Positions 45,352-56,664 of a stretch of DNA of 64,000 bases are shown here, in pieces. Under the pieces are notes generated by a model, which did not search any database, was not told the DNA's origin, and worked only from the letters and a program-made list of their open reading frames with translations. Source of the stretch: Sipunculus nudus. Its lineage: Eukaryota > Annelida > Sipuncula > Golfingiida > Sipunculidae. The first letter of the stretch is position 1. Each line of letters starts with the position of its first letter. Both the position numbers and the translations under genes were made by a program. The stretch covers positions 42,549,079 to 42,613,078 of the forward strand of contig CM049309.1 in assembly GCA_026874595.1 (NCBI GenBank), read 5' to 3'.

Positions 45352-46478
45352 AGCTAAGATGCTTGACTTTCAGTCACTCTTTCAGTCACTTTCAGCGATC
45401 ACTCTTTGTCCGTCGTTCGTCCGTCTGTCAGTCCGTTAACAAGGAAAAAAATCGTAACTGCTGGACCTAGAAACTTCTAACCCGTAGAGGTCCATTTAAA
45501 ATATCCTTTGAAACTTGAAATAGGTCATTGTAACCTATATCCTCTGAGCTATGGGGCTCGGAAGCCTCCCCCCTAGAATAATTAAAATGTTGATACAAAA
45601 GCTCCAGTATCTGAATAACTAATGCATTGATTGCCATGTTTTTTTTCTCCTTACATATTGATCATGGAGTGTTCCATAAGTTCCTGCAGACTGGTGGCGC
45701 CATCTGGATTTTTTTCGAATTTTACGCATTTTTTTCTCTATTCTTGAGACCTTCAGATGTAGCAGTTCTCCCGTTTACAGGGCACAAATCGTAAACTTCT
45801 AACTGTATATCCAGGGATGTCCCAGGCAATCTCATTTGAAACCTTAATTAGGTCATGGTCACCTATATTTTGCGAACTACAGGTTGAAAACAGGATTTTG
45901 AGCACCCAGTCAGTCAGGAGGGGCATATATTGTATACATCAGGCATAGAATCTCCTAACATGATATTCAGGCAGGTCCTAGGTAAATCAGCATTGAAACC
46001 TGACTTAATGTCATGATGACCTATATTCTGTGAACTATGTGCCAAACTATGGGAAAATCATATTGGCACAAATTGTATCTGCTAGCCCTAGAATGTTCCG
46101 ATGTAATATACAGGGAATTATTTGGCATCGCCATTGAAACCTGAAATTAAGTCAAGGTAACCTATACTACTGGCCAAAAATATTTTAAGCATCCATACGG
46201 TCATACACCTTACTGTTAGACCTGAATCTTCTGTCTTGACATCCCGTGTTGTCCTTCGAAAATGTGCATGATCATTTTTAGTTCAGATGACTAGATCTCA
46301 TGGGAATGGCTGGACGTAATATCATGAAACGTTTTCTTCTTGTTGATTTTGAAGAGGTTTAATTGCTACATTTGAATGTGGATACCATCTACAATTGTTG
46401 GCATTCAAATGATAAAATTCCTTTTGTAAATGTCTTCCTAGTCAGCTGAGCGTCGTGGCCCATGGGTCACTTTTTTAT
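45352..46478. repeat. CAGCTGAGC repeat family member built of about 4 tandem units
   Basis: Left part has GTCCGTCGTTCGTCCGTC, right end AGTCAGCTGAGCGTCGTGGC and CCATGGGTCAC. Between them the block TTGAAACCT.AATTAGGTCA, T.GT.ACCTATAT and a GTGAACTA-like block recurs at about 45510, 45840, 45995 and 46140. It belongs with 2871-4757 by its ends. Confidence 0.65.
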
Positions 46479-47981
46479 TTACATTATTACATCAGCAGCT
46501 TGCAAATGATGCAAACTTTGCATATAACTTTGACTTGAAATGTTATGCTGCATAATAATTTTCTAGATTTCGTATTAACTGGATCACTTAAATGCAGTGG
46601 AAATAGGTATTTTATTCTCTTGTTGTTATTTTAGCCCCTGCATCGGGCTTAACTCGCGACCTTTTTTTATCAAATGAAATGTCCAGTTAAAAACACATGG
46701 TTTATGTATAGGAATTAATTATAATATAATTATATAAATCCTCTTCCGCGTTCCATTTTTTTTTACATTACAGTCTATTATAATTAATAGGTGTTTATGA
46801 TTGAAATACATAAAATAAGAAATCACAGTTTCAATCATGTACTTTATGAGATTTGGAATAACAAGTAATGGCGCGGGGAGCATTCTTGCCACATACGTAC
46901 GCCATATGTTTACAACAAGGTGATTATAAAGCCCTACCACTAGCAGATTCTGTGCCTTTCTTTCATAACAAACGTAGCTCTGCTGCGCAAAATTGCCACC
47001 TTATCCTTTTCTTCCCACCTGCTACGAAACACATTTCCCCCCGGAAAATGTTACATTTATATATTTTGTTTAGCGAATTCATTTTTTTTTTTCATAATGA
47101 TTTAGAATTTGGAACTGAATATTGTTCATTGGATATTATTTATTGTTTTGCTATGGAACAAAAACCATTTTAATTAAAATTTGAAATATAGGGTTCTTTG
47201 TCATGTGATATCAGTTGAAGCATGGACGAGTAACGTTAGGACAACCCACCGGTCAAAATAGGCACGATTTAAATAAAAATATTCACATTATGAATTCAGA
47301 CCGTTTCTATTTAGTTGCATGTGGTAGTTTTATTGATTCCGTGTTTTTTTTATATTTGGGCAGAACCAGGCTTGGGTTCAACTTAAAATGCAAATATATC
47401 TGGTAATTTTGCATATGTATTTAAATACAACGGTACCTGTGATTGTATAGATATGCATTTGAGTAAAAAAATTTATGATATTCTCAAGCAAATTAGGATA
47501 AAGTTCTAGAGAAATAATAAATGAAATATTCCTTTAAATATATACAAGTACGTTGTTGCTGTGACACTATCAATTCTATATTTTTAGATAAATTATAAGA
47601 GGTAAACTGTGTGAGTAAATCGTACGTGAACAAGCGAATAGACGGAACCAGTTATAGATTTCAAAGGTACATGTTGACTTGTACGAAATAAGGAAAAAAT
47701 GTCCCAGAAAATCTGTTCTGTTGAATTGAAACGATATACCTGGAAAATCAGTAGCATATTTATCAGTCTTTATTACCTTATCCTGCCCACGCCACAACTG
47801 TATGAATACGTCTGCCGTTAATTGGCAACATAAATCTATGAACAAGGCAATTTCAGGCCACCGGTGAAACGCCAAATAAACCGCGTGCTGTTGACAAGAA
47901 TTGAGCCTGCTCCGGTCTGGGCAACAGATCAATGCCGATACCAGAGTCACTTCACCTCGGACCATTTAAAAGGTTCATAAT
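46479..47981. other. Non-coding, nothing firmly recognised
   Basis: A 129-codon minus-strand frame at 47576-47965 includes a GC-richer part (for example HRWPEIALFIDLCCQLTADV), but no family, start context or splice site supports it. Confidence 0.35.
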
Positions 47982-48298
47982 ATGAATCCTGTCGCGTGTA
48001 ATGAATTCCTGCTGCGCGCCAAGCAGCGTTATCCAAACCTGTTCCGACCTGATCAGTTTGTCCTGGCTATTATTACAATGGTTATGGAAATTGTCCTCGG
48101 ACAAGGTACCGCACCTCAGTCACTTGTCCCCTTGAGGAGCTCCCCGCCGGACTTGCCGGCCGTTTGACTGCAGCTTTAGGTAAATCTGTTGATCGCGACG
48201 CAGTCAAGCAGTTCTGGTAGATCATGGATGACTATCAGCCAAAGAGCCTTTACGAGTCGCTCGACCTAGAATGGTTGGACCGCTACCCCTACACCGTA
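47982..48298 (+). pseudogene. Coding-like segment with frameshift and stop, family not recognised
   Basis: ATG at 47982 opens 61 codons (MNPVACNEFLLRAKQRYPNL and onward, a hydrophobic helix-like FVLAIITMVMEIVLG). The frame is lost near 48100-48130; the next coding-like text continues in another frame (PLEELPAGLAGRLTAALGKS), meets a TAG at about 48218, and goes on as MDDYQPKSLYESLDLEWLDR up to a donor-like ACC/GTAAGT near 48295. Amino-acid texture and the terminal donor argue for a real exon now carrying one frameshift and one stop, or for assembly errors in a functional one. I cannot name the family. The whole is clearly GC-richer than its flanks. Confidence 0.5.
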
Positions 48299-48468
48299 AG
48301 TGCTTATTGAATACACCTGTAAAAGTTACAACGAAACAGCCCTGAATTTGGGCTGGACGACACCTGCGCTATTTCTAGAAGCACTTAACTATAAATACAG
48401 CACTATATACCAAATATATTGCAACCACTCAGACTGAGTATATACACGTATATACCGACTAAAATAAA

Positions 48469-48470
<2 letters not shown>

Positions 48471-48535
<65 letters not shown>
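48471..48535. repeat. (AT)n microsatellite
   Basis: Pure run of about 65 bases. Confidence 0.95.
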
Positions 48536-48538
<3 letters not shown>

Positions 48539-49035
48539 CAGAGTTACCCTCCGTGCCCGCTCATCCCCCCCCCCCCGAGTCGATTCCACTTAGTATATCT
48601 GCATTTTATATTGTATATTTGCTTTTCATATTGTGTTTTTTCGTGGTATATGTGTATTTTATATCATATGTGTATACTACTGAAATTGTTCACTGTACCC
48701 ATGCAGGACCCATGCAGGATTAAAAATCAGCTTACTATGCTAAATGGGCATCCTGGTCAAATATCTTTGTATTAAATATAAACATTAAATCAACAACAAA
48801 CCTCATTGCCCTGTTATGTTCCAGTATCGCACGTGCACCCCGACTAATCCTATTGTGCACTCGAGGACAACAGGATCAGTGTCAGTCTTAATCTCGTAAT
48901 CTCGTAATCTCGTTAAGTCTCGGCCTTTCAAACCACGCCGTTAGCTTCATTCTAACAACATCAACATTTACCTGATGATCGGGTCGCATCCCGTGAAACA
49001 GACTGTAGTTAATTTACTGTGTTGTTTTTCTTCAG

Positions 49036-49040
<5 letters not shown>

Positions 49041-49082
<42 letters not shown>
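49041..49082. repeat. (TA)n microsatellite
   Basis: Pure run of about 42 bases. Confidence 0.95.
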
Positions 49083-49085
<3 letters not shown>

Positions 49086-49348
49086 CTGTATTTTAATTTG
49101 CTTTATTTACCAGTGCAGTGAAACTGAAAACTATAGAACATATATTTTATTCTTAATTTTATATTCACACATAAAAATTCCCATACCCCTGAACAATGAA
49201 CCCCTCCCTTGGACCAATACACACCTAGGACATGTCCCTCAGTCGAATGTTCTATGACGCACGGAATTTTATCATTATCAATAAGGAATTGATTTATCCA
49301 GCCAAGTATTGACAACCTTAATGTAGAATATACATGTGTACACACACA

Positions 49349-49349
<1 letters not shown>

Positions 49350-49399
<50 letters not shown>
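49350..49399. repeat. (TA)n microsatellite
   Basis: Pure run of about 50 bases following CACACACAG. Confidence 0.95.
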
Positions 49400-49405
<6 letters not shown>

Positions 49406-51529
49406 TATGATGTGCAACATCATATGCATGTGCATGGACAATCACATGTACAGAAACCATTAATATTACGAAACATATCTCAACATTTAAAATATATTGT
49501 GTGCGATATATCTCTGCACTCGGGGCATGTGTGGATAACCCAGGGTCTTAGACAATTAAAGAATTCCAAACACATATCGTCTGCCACCTAAGCGACAGTC
49601 ACACACAGCCGTTAACCTTTACACACTTTCTGTGACATTTGTGTTCGGTCTTAAATGCAAGGGCAGAAATTGAAAAGGAAGAAAATGGAAAGATGTTTAC
49701 CGTACACCTATCTGCCCTAAGGACGTTCTCTGTATATAATGAAGGGAAATATTGAAGTAAACAAGAAATGCACAGATCAGGTGCCAAACGACATGAACGG
49801 TCAGGTCTGAGGGGTTCGCCGGAAGCAGTTCGTCCTGGGCGGGAACTGGGACTGAGGCCGGCAGGTACACACAATTACAAGGCAGGCGCTCACGTTCCTC
49901 CAACATGTTATACCCCTCTCATGTCAACTCATAAACCTGACACTTACAGGCCCAGGCCATGATATAATACATGCCAACAGTGGAATTTAGAAAGCTTACA
50001 TTTCTCACCGTCATGAACACAACTCTACATTTTATTGACCTTGAAAACCCGGTTTTCAAGAATTCTGCTGAAAAATGACTTTTCTGTTATACCTCCGGGT
50101 ATGGAAAGTTTTTGAGGATTAGAAGTTATGAACCGTGCTCATCCTGTTCGTGTATTTCTATATATACGTATATCTAAACGTCTTAATAGATAAAAGTGAT
50201 TTTGCATTTTTAATCAAACTTTTGAGCGAGTCAAGATTTTACAATCACAGTGTCTTTTTTTCTGTTCGTACGTCTGTGTCTCAAAACCCATTCATGGATT
50301 TTAAGTGTAGATATTATTGCAAATCGAGATATCTCAGGTGGTCCAAGGTTTGTTTTATCAGCTTCTTTTGTGCTGCGAGAGTGTACACCTCTTTGAATAC
50401 GACAAACTGATTTCCTTTTACTTTACTAGGTCAGCGTAGCAGTGACGTAATAATGAAGTAGTTACGTAATGCCAGGACTGGGGCTTGAATAGATCACCTT
50501 TATGTACAAGATGATCAAAGCTGAGCATTTTTAAATACAAAGCTGCACTTGAAAAAAATGTATAGGCATAATAAATTCTCTGATTTGAACGCAAGATACT
50601 GATGTTATGTAAACTAAACTGAAGTTCCTCGCATTCCTCAGTTTTCACTGTTCTTTATTTTCCCCTGAATGGTCGTTCCGTCTTGTATCTGGATAAAAGA
50701 TGGTGGGCCCAGTCATTTGTTTCTCCACTAAGTGGTTTATCGTTAGAAGTGCAAAGTCAGGATCAACAATATATAAGACGGGACCTGCGACCAAGTATAA
50801 ACAAGGCTGATAATGTTACATGGTATCCGTCGGCTCCAGCTGCTGGTTGCCAGACCGTTTGTGCTACTGTCAGTCGGGTTTGCTCCAGGCGACGTCCTTG
50901 ACCCCACCAGCTGTGGTAGCATCAGCTAAAAGAATGAAGCCCTCTGTATCCCGCTGCAAAGAAAACAACCAACCTGCCATTATCGAGGCGCCTCACGGGG
51001 AACATGGAACGGCCATCCCGGGCTCTGTTAGTTGTTGCGTGGAAGGCAGATATATTCAACTGTCAGATTGAAATGGTACACTGTAACAGTACAGAACTTA
51101 ATCACCGAGTCCTGAAATTCCTGGAGCCGTAGTTAATATTATGGACCCTGGGCAGATCTTTGGCGCCGAACATTTGTACTAAGTATGCACACACGTGTGA
51201 CCTCTCTTGTACTGGCTTTACTTCTTTTCGGGGTCTGAAACATCTAGGAACAAATTTCCGTTTTCCATTAATTGCGTTTACAGGTTCCGTTTTGGGTTTT
51301 TAGCCAAATTGTATGTCTGGTGTTTGCTTGCAGAGTACAGGTCGACAAGCACAACAGACAGAATTATCAAGCCACTTTATGCTCTACCAATTATTATATG
51401 CCCTGGATGTTTTATCAGATTTTAAAGTGGATAAAACCTCATTATTCAAGTGATCGATTTTTGTCATCATGACTCCTTTATCTGTTGGTGAAATACAAAC
51501 AATATATAATGTATTTGTTTATTGAACTT

Positions 51530-52065
51530 TGTTTGCCTCGTCTACTCTCCCGAGGCAGATTTCTGAAGCAGCTACTGATTTTACCGCTGCCTGGAATGAC
51601 CGGTTATGATGGACTTTTACACCAGGTAGCGGGTCGGTTTCTGCTGAAAAACATCGCGCGTGTGATGTGTGTGATTAGCAGCCAATCAAATGCCAGTTAA
51701 CAAACAACCGACAGGCAGCATACTGCGCCCATGGCTGCGCTTTAAGCGCCGCTTGATGACAGATTATGGTATGTTTCAAAACTGTGCCACCGTTTCTGGC
51801 ATTCTTGGCTGTTATTAATGGGCAAACATCGTAGGTTATCTGGACCACTAATGAACACGTCTCGATAATAATGGAGATTCCTTGTCGTATCAGTTGTTTC
51901 AGCCAGTCATAAAGGATGTTACTTCCAGCACCGGGTCTCATCTAATTGGTCCAACATACAGTGCTCACCTGTCGTGTAGTGACCTAAAAAACAAGGCTAA
52001 AACAAACAGCGCTTGAAATAGTAGGCCTATAGGCAAAGCGCTGTTTAAAGAGCGCATGCCTCATC
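51530..52065. repeat. Dispersed repeat, copy B (3' half of the copy A family)
   Basis: Matches 9656-10135 in order: GAAGCAGCTACTGATTTTAC, CCGCTGCCTG, ACACCAGGT, AGCAGCCAATCAAATGC, CGACAGGC, TTCCAGCACCGGGTCTCATC, ACAGTGCTCACC, AAAGAGCGC. The near-palindrome GCGCTGTTTAAAGAGCGC closes it. Confidence 0.72.
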
Positions 52066-52782
52066 GTGACGTCGATATTTTGCTATGTGCACCTGATAAT
52101 AAGTAAGAGTGTCCATTCAATCTTTATGGGCCGATCTCAGTAAGCTTATGACCTTCGCCAACGAAGATCGCAATGAGTTATGAATGTGACCGGTCGTGCC
52201 TGTGTGTAAGTGTGTGTGACGTAGCAATATCTCCGAAAGCTCTCTATGAATTTAGGTGCGATTGTGTGAATGGGTGGACCATAGCCAAATTCGCCTCTTT
52301 TGCCTGTACTCTGTTTTTTTTTTACAAATTAAATATTTAAATTCACTTCTTACTTTGTCTTTTGCCCTCTCCTCTATAAAATATATTTAAAATCAATTGT
52401 AAGGAAATTGAGATACCTTGTGGACATTGAAGGTACCTTTAACTTCTAGGGGCTTAAGTGAGTATTTGACGTCGTCTTGTCCTCATGGTGACGTCTTTAT
52501 CAAGGGAGTTGATTGATATGATTCGCCTCATGATAACGTCACGTGACAAACTGCTGTTTATTGGCTTGGAATGAATCCGGCCTTTGAGGGACTGGATCGT
52601 ACGGTCCACTGCATCCCCGGCCCTTGTTTGATCCCCGCCCAAACGACAAGGATGAAGTATGGATAAAGCCTTAGATATTCGTTGTAATTTTTTAATTACA
52701 AATTATGCTTCTGGTTTATACCCACCGTTGGACACATAAAACTTGAAATCCAGATGACTTACCAAAAACATGTAATTCTCAC
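52066..52782. other. Non-coding; possible repeat fragment
   Basis: A block at about 52160-52260 (GTGTGTGTGACGTAGCAATA) resembles common marine-invertebrate repeats; nothing coding is supported. Confidence 0.35.
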
Positions 52783-53299
52783 TAGTGGAGCGGACCGGAC
52801 CGCTTTGACCGGTCCACAATTTTGGGCTGGACCGGACCGGCAACACAAAATACCGGACCGTCTACCTCAAGTTTCAACCTCCAACCCTTGTTTTGAACAA
52901 TGTACTTATAATTGTAGGTAACTTATAAGTTAAGACTACTTAATCATATTATTGATATCTGCGCTAGAACCACTGACAGAAATTTTGTTTCGACGAAGAT
53001 GTTCTAGGTAGTAAAGACGTAGCATTTTAGGGCCTATAAAGGTGTTTGGTTGGGTCAGTTTTTTTTTATTTGTTTGTTATTATTATTATTATTATTATTA
53101 CTGTTATTGCGTCAGGTTGTATAATTTTATTTTTTATTTGTTAGTTTAAATATTGTTTTAATTATATTTAAATAAATGGACCGAACCGCTTGGACCGTTC
53201 CACACTTAGTACCGGGCCGCCTACAGCTTGACCGGACCAGGACAGGATCGCTGTGGTGATGGACCGGGCCACCAGGGGGTGGTCCGGTCCGCACCTCTA
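52783..53299. mobile_element. Non-autonomous hAT-type element with GGACCG words and 8-bp TSD
   Basis: Starts TAGTGGAGCGGACCGGACC and ends GGTCCGGTCCGCACCTCTA, terminal inverted repeats of about 19 bp with two mismatches. It is flanked by ATTCTCAC (52775-52782) and ATTCTTAC (53300-53307), an 8-bp target duplication with one mismatch. Sub-terminal zones are dense in GGACCG or CGGTCC words. TIR and TSD fit the hAT superfamily; there is no transposase. Confidence 0.82.
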
Positions 53300-53677
53300 A
53301 TTCTTACCGTATGGTTACAATCATCTTCGTTCATTTGACAGTCCCTTAATAGACCAATAGAGTTATCCTTAAACAGTAAGAAACAGTTTGTGTTACTATT
53401 ATAGTTTACAGTTAAACATAACAATTATTTCCAGATGAAACATATTGAATGGCATATCATGTTTATTTAATGAGCGCACATGAAACTTTTAAGAGTGATT
53501 TCTTGATGGTGTGTAATAAAGAATGTGCTTTGTATTCTCCACATGAAATGGTTGGTTTTCCTTGCGTGTCCTCTTCCCTTCACTTTCTCGCATGGCCTCA
53601 TGCATGCATATTTACATGTCATTTTCTCATAGTAATTGTAGACAAAGTGGAAAAAATACCGCAGTTATTGACCTTAC

Positions 53678-53693
53678 TTTCCTTTGCTTACAG
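53678..53693 (+). other. 3' splice site of the phosphatase exon
   Basis: Pyrimidine-rich TTTCCTTTGCTTACAG directly before an abrupt change to coding texture (ARLLRTMIADEEARIREE). Confidence 0.7.
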
Positions 53694-55079
53694 GCCCGCC
53701 TTTTGCGGACGATGATCGCTGACGAGGAAGCTCGTATAAGAGAGGAAGAAACACGAAGTCTTCCAGCCTGGGGCAGCCGAGATGACCTAACCAGCCGGCT
53801 TTCAGGATGGGTGACTCTACCGAGGAACAAATGGGGCGGCAGTCTAAGGAACCTGTTCAGCAGAAGCCGCAGTGCATCTATAGATCTTACTGCAGATGAC
53901 ATTGAAGCAAAGGATGAAACCCCTAAAGCTCCAGAAAAGAAGCTGTATCGGAGAAGCAAGAGCAGTTCGGTGGTAACTCTCGCGTCAGAAGAAACCAAGG
54001 CTGCCAAACAGAAAGCCTACCGCAGGACCAAAAGCAGTAGTATCAGTGCCAGACCTCTGGGGGTCTGGGAGGAAGAAAATGAGGTAGAACCGGAAGTCAA
54101 ATCCAAACCGAGGCGGAGCTCCCTTTTTAAATGGAGATCAACCCCGCGTGACGATGATGTACCCGGAGGAACCACTTTCTCTGCAAAACCACTTGTGTCT
54201 ATTCTAAAGAAGACGAAACCGAGAGATGATTCGGCGAGTGTCAGGCGTCCGCTTCTCCTTGCAAACCCTGAACACACGCCTAATGAAGAGATTAAACCCA
54301 CCCTCGTCCCTGATTCTTATAGATATAATGGTCACCCTCCTGAAGTGGAAGAACCCAGAGAGAAACCAAAACTGCGATATGTCCGGGATCACCGGCACAA
54401 AAGTGATTCTGTGATTATGCCAAACGGAACAATACCTAGTTCTAAAGACTCAATTAGATCTCAATATTCGAGGCCAAATGAATCGGAACGTACGAAGCAA
54501 AGAAGTTATACATCAGCAAGTTTAAGGTCTCGACTTTATCCAAGTGATGAGGTTTATTTAGGTAAGATACGAGACATAATCAACTCGTACCCTAATCGCG
54601 TAGGTCCCCCATATGCTGCGACGATGTTGTGTCCTCATATGTACATGGGGAGTCAGAAAAACGCCGATGATCTGAACTTACTGAGGCGGCTTGGTATTAC
54701 TCACGTGCTCAACATGGCAGGGTACCGTCATGCAGACTCGCGTAACTCTCCGTATAGCATCAGGAGTGGTGTTAGAGAATACTTGATGATTCCCGCCAGT
54801 GATCATGAGGATTTTAACATAGTGCGTCACTTCCGGGAGGCGTTTGAGTTCCTTGATCACGCTAAAAGAACAGGCGGTCGCTGCTTGGTTCACTGTAACA
54901 TGGGCGTCAACCGCAGCGGCGCCGTGTGTGCCGGTTACCTCATGGCGGAACAGAAAATGACTCTTTTGGAAATGGTTAGGTACCTGAAACTTAAACGCTC
55001 ATTCGTGTTGGTAAACAGGGGCTTCCAGAGACAGATCGTGCAATTCGCAAGGGAACAAGGTTTTCTTGAACCATTATAA
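53694..55079 (+). CDS. Dual-specificity protein phosphatase, terminal coding exon
   Basis: The acceptor TTTCCTTTGCTTACAG ends at 53693, so the open frame back to ATG 53562 is probably intron. The first ATG inside the exon is at 53712, giving 455 residues, but earlier exons may supply the true start. Residues 1-280 are basic, Ser/Arg-rich and probably disordered, with a repeated YRR(S/T)KSSS segment and RRSSLFK. The phosphatase domain (about 295-455) has the active site HCNMGVNRSG (Cys395, Arg401, counted from ATG 53712), the general acid Asp364 in PASDHEDFNI, and the late conserved segment NRGFQRQIV. By family knowledge it removes phosphate from Ser/Thr/Tyr of protein substrates. All catalytic residues are present, so it should be active and not a STYX-like pseudophosphatase. 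The subfamily is unresolved; no upstream exon was found with confidence. Confidence 0.9.
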   Translation, partial: ARLLRTMIADEEARIREEETRSLPAWGSRDDLTSRLSGWVTLPRNKWGGSLRNLFSRSRSASIDLTADDIEAKDETPKAPEKKLYRRSKSSSVVTLASEETKAAKQKAYRRTKSSSISARPLGVWEEENEVEPEVKSKPRRSSLFKWRSTPRDDDVPGGTTFSAKPLVSILKKTKPRDDSASVRRPLLLANPEHTPNEEIKPTLVPDSYRYNGHPPEVEEPREKPKLRYVRDHRHKSDSVIMPNGTIPSSKDSIRSQYSRPNESERTKQRSYTSASLRSRLYPSDEVYLGKIRDIINSYPNRVGPPYAATMLCPHMYMGSQKNADDLNLLRRLGITHVLNMAGYRHADSRNSPYSIRSGVREYLMIPASDHEDFNIVRHFREAFEFLDHAKRTGGRCLVHCNMGVNRSGAVCAGYLMAEQKMTLLEMVRYLKLKRSFVLVNRGFQRQIVQFAREQGFLEPL

Positions 55080-56380
55080 CATAAACAATTATACTCTATA
55101 GGTCATGTAGTGCTAAAGTCAGTCACCGTCCCTTTGTCTCACAAGATACTTGGCATATAAAACATAAATATGACCTCATCATCCACAATGTCATGAATCC
55201 CGATTTTTCCTTTAAGTTAAATACATGTCCTTTACTTGAGTTGAATGGGTAAGTAGGCTGAAGTAAATGTTCAACCTGTTTGTATTCCAAAGGTCAGAAC
55301 AGACAAGCTGTAATCGACTGAACGGCTCAAGTTCAGCATGTTGGCACCCAAATTTAAACCCAATATAGAGTAAAACGGTAATGTTGTAATCTTCAGTGTA
55401 GCTTAAACATTTCCTCTGATATCATGCTCTGCGACATATACACTGCTTTAATCATGAAACCTTTATTCCACCCTTCAATAACAGTAAATATTTGGGAAGC
55501 CTGGAGTACCAGTGGATTTCAGTAAATTTTCTTTTGAGTCGTATTCGGTCATTCGATGACTGACTGGATGACTGCTACTTTAAACTGCAGAACATCCTTT
55601 TCCTTAAAGCTCGAATTCCAGTCAAGCGTTCTTCTTGCTTGTCCGAGCTCGTTTTCCATATGCACATGTATTATTTTGCACATGCGGGTAACACCCTATC
55701 ACTGTTATTGTAAACTGTCATGTTAAAACGTGATGTAAGAGTTCATGGTACCGGGTGACAGCCAGGGGGTTCACTGGTAGGGTTGTATTATATAACAACT
55801 TTCCCATATGAAATCTTATTTTACCCGTTCTTTTTGGCTGTCAGTTATTGTGATCTTGCAGAGAATGTTGATTTTTTTCTCATGGTTTGCTTTCTTGCGT
55901 GAATATGTTGTGTGATAACTTGTCCAACATTCCTACCATCCTCTCATAAACTCAACTTTTCACCACAATCGAGATATCGTTACGAGGACTATTAGTAAAC
56001 TAGGAACTGATTTACCATGGTGCCTTCCAGTTGTTTTTAAATGGTTACTTGACCTCTCCGTAGCCACAGAAGAACACCTGGCGTGGTGGTTTCGGGGGAG
56101 AATCCGAAGAAAACCTGGACTTTGTCAAACCAGATTGAATGATAACAGTTAATAATGGTTCTCCTTAGGGTTATTCTTTGTAAAGTTTCTATCGTCTTTG
56201 GTTACTTTAAGCTGTCAGAGGAATTATTTTCTCAGTAACGGAGTAATCATTTCATTTCATTCTCAGTCTGTATGCAATTTGAGCGGCCTCATTTTCTGAG
56301 TTCTATATTCGACGAGACAGTTCCAAACTGAGCTGCTATATTGTCATAATTGAAATTAATAAACACCACTTTATCATTGA
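55080..56380 (+). other. Probable 3' UTR of the phosphatase gene
   Basis: No open frame after the TAA. The first AATAAA lies at 56358-56363, giving a UTR of about 1.3 kb. Nothing else is recognised within it. Confidence 0.5.
56358..56363 (+). promoter_or_regulatory. Candidate polyadenylation signal AATAAA (phosphatase)
   Basis: First AATAAA downstream of the stop at 55079, in the context AATTAATAAACACC. Confidence 0.5.
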
Positions 56381-56601
56381 CCTATCTGCGTCTTGCTTTT
56401 ATATGTCGATCATGTGGCTTATTCAATGATCAGAGTCAACGCTGTAGTTTTTCTTGGGATACAAGTACCATACTGAATATTTATGGTATAATTCTTGGAA
56501 GATGTATTAATTGTAGGTTATTAAGAAAGCAATATTTATGTACCCCATCGTTTTTTAAATATGATCTACTTATGAAACAAAATATTTAATTTGCCAAGCT
56601 T

Positions 56602-56609
56602 GATATATA

Positions 56610-56660
<51 letters not shown>
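56602..56660. repeat. (AT)n microsatellite, left of the LTR
   Basis: Nearly pure run ending exactly where the LTR begins. Confidence 0.95.

Positions 56661-56664
<4 letters not shown>

Larger units (their letters stand above)
48299..51529. other. Microsatellite-rich, no gene supported
   Basis: Holds three long (AT)n runs (48471-48535, 49041-49082, 49350-49399) and a poly-C tract near 48566. The frames at 50683-50901 and 50820-51071 look moderately protein-like but lack domains or consistent splice sites. Confidence 0.4.

Noticed and set aside
47576-47965. 129-codon minus-strand frame just upstream of the frameshifted segment
   Set aside because: Part of it is protein-like, but there is no splice signal, start context or recognisable family.
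50683-51071. Possible exon pair around 50.7-51.1 kb
   Set aside because: Frames overlap, only one weak acceptor-like CTCCAG is present, and no domain is visible.
53562-53693. Upstream ATG of the phosphatase frame
   Set aside because: The 44 codons before 53694 lack coding texture and end at a strong splice acceptor, so they are taken as intron.
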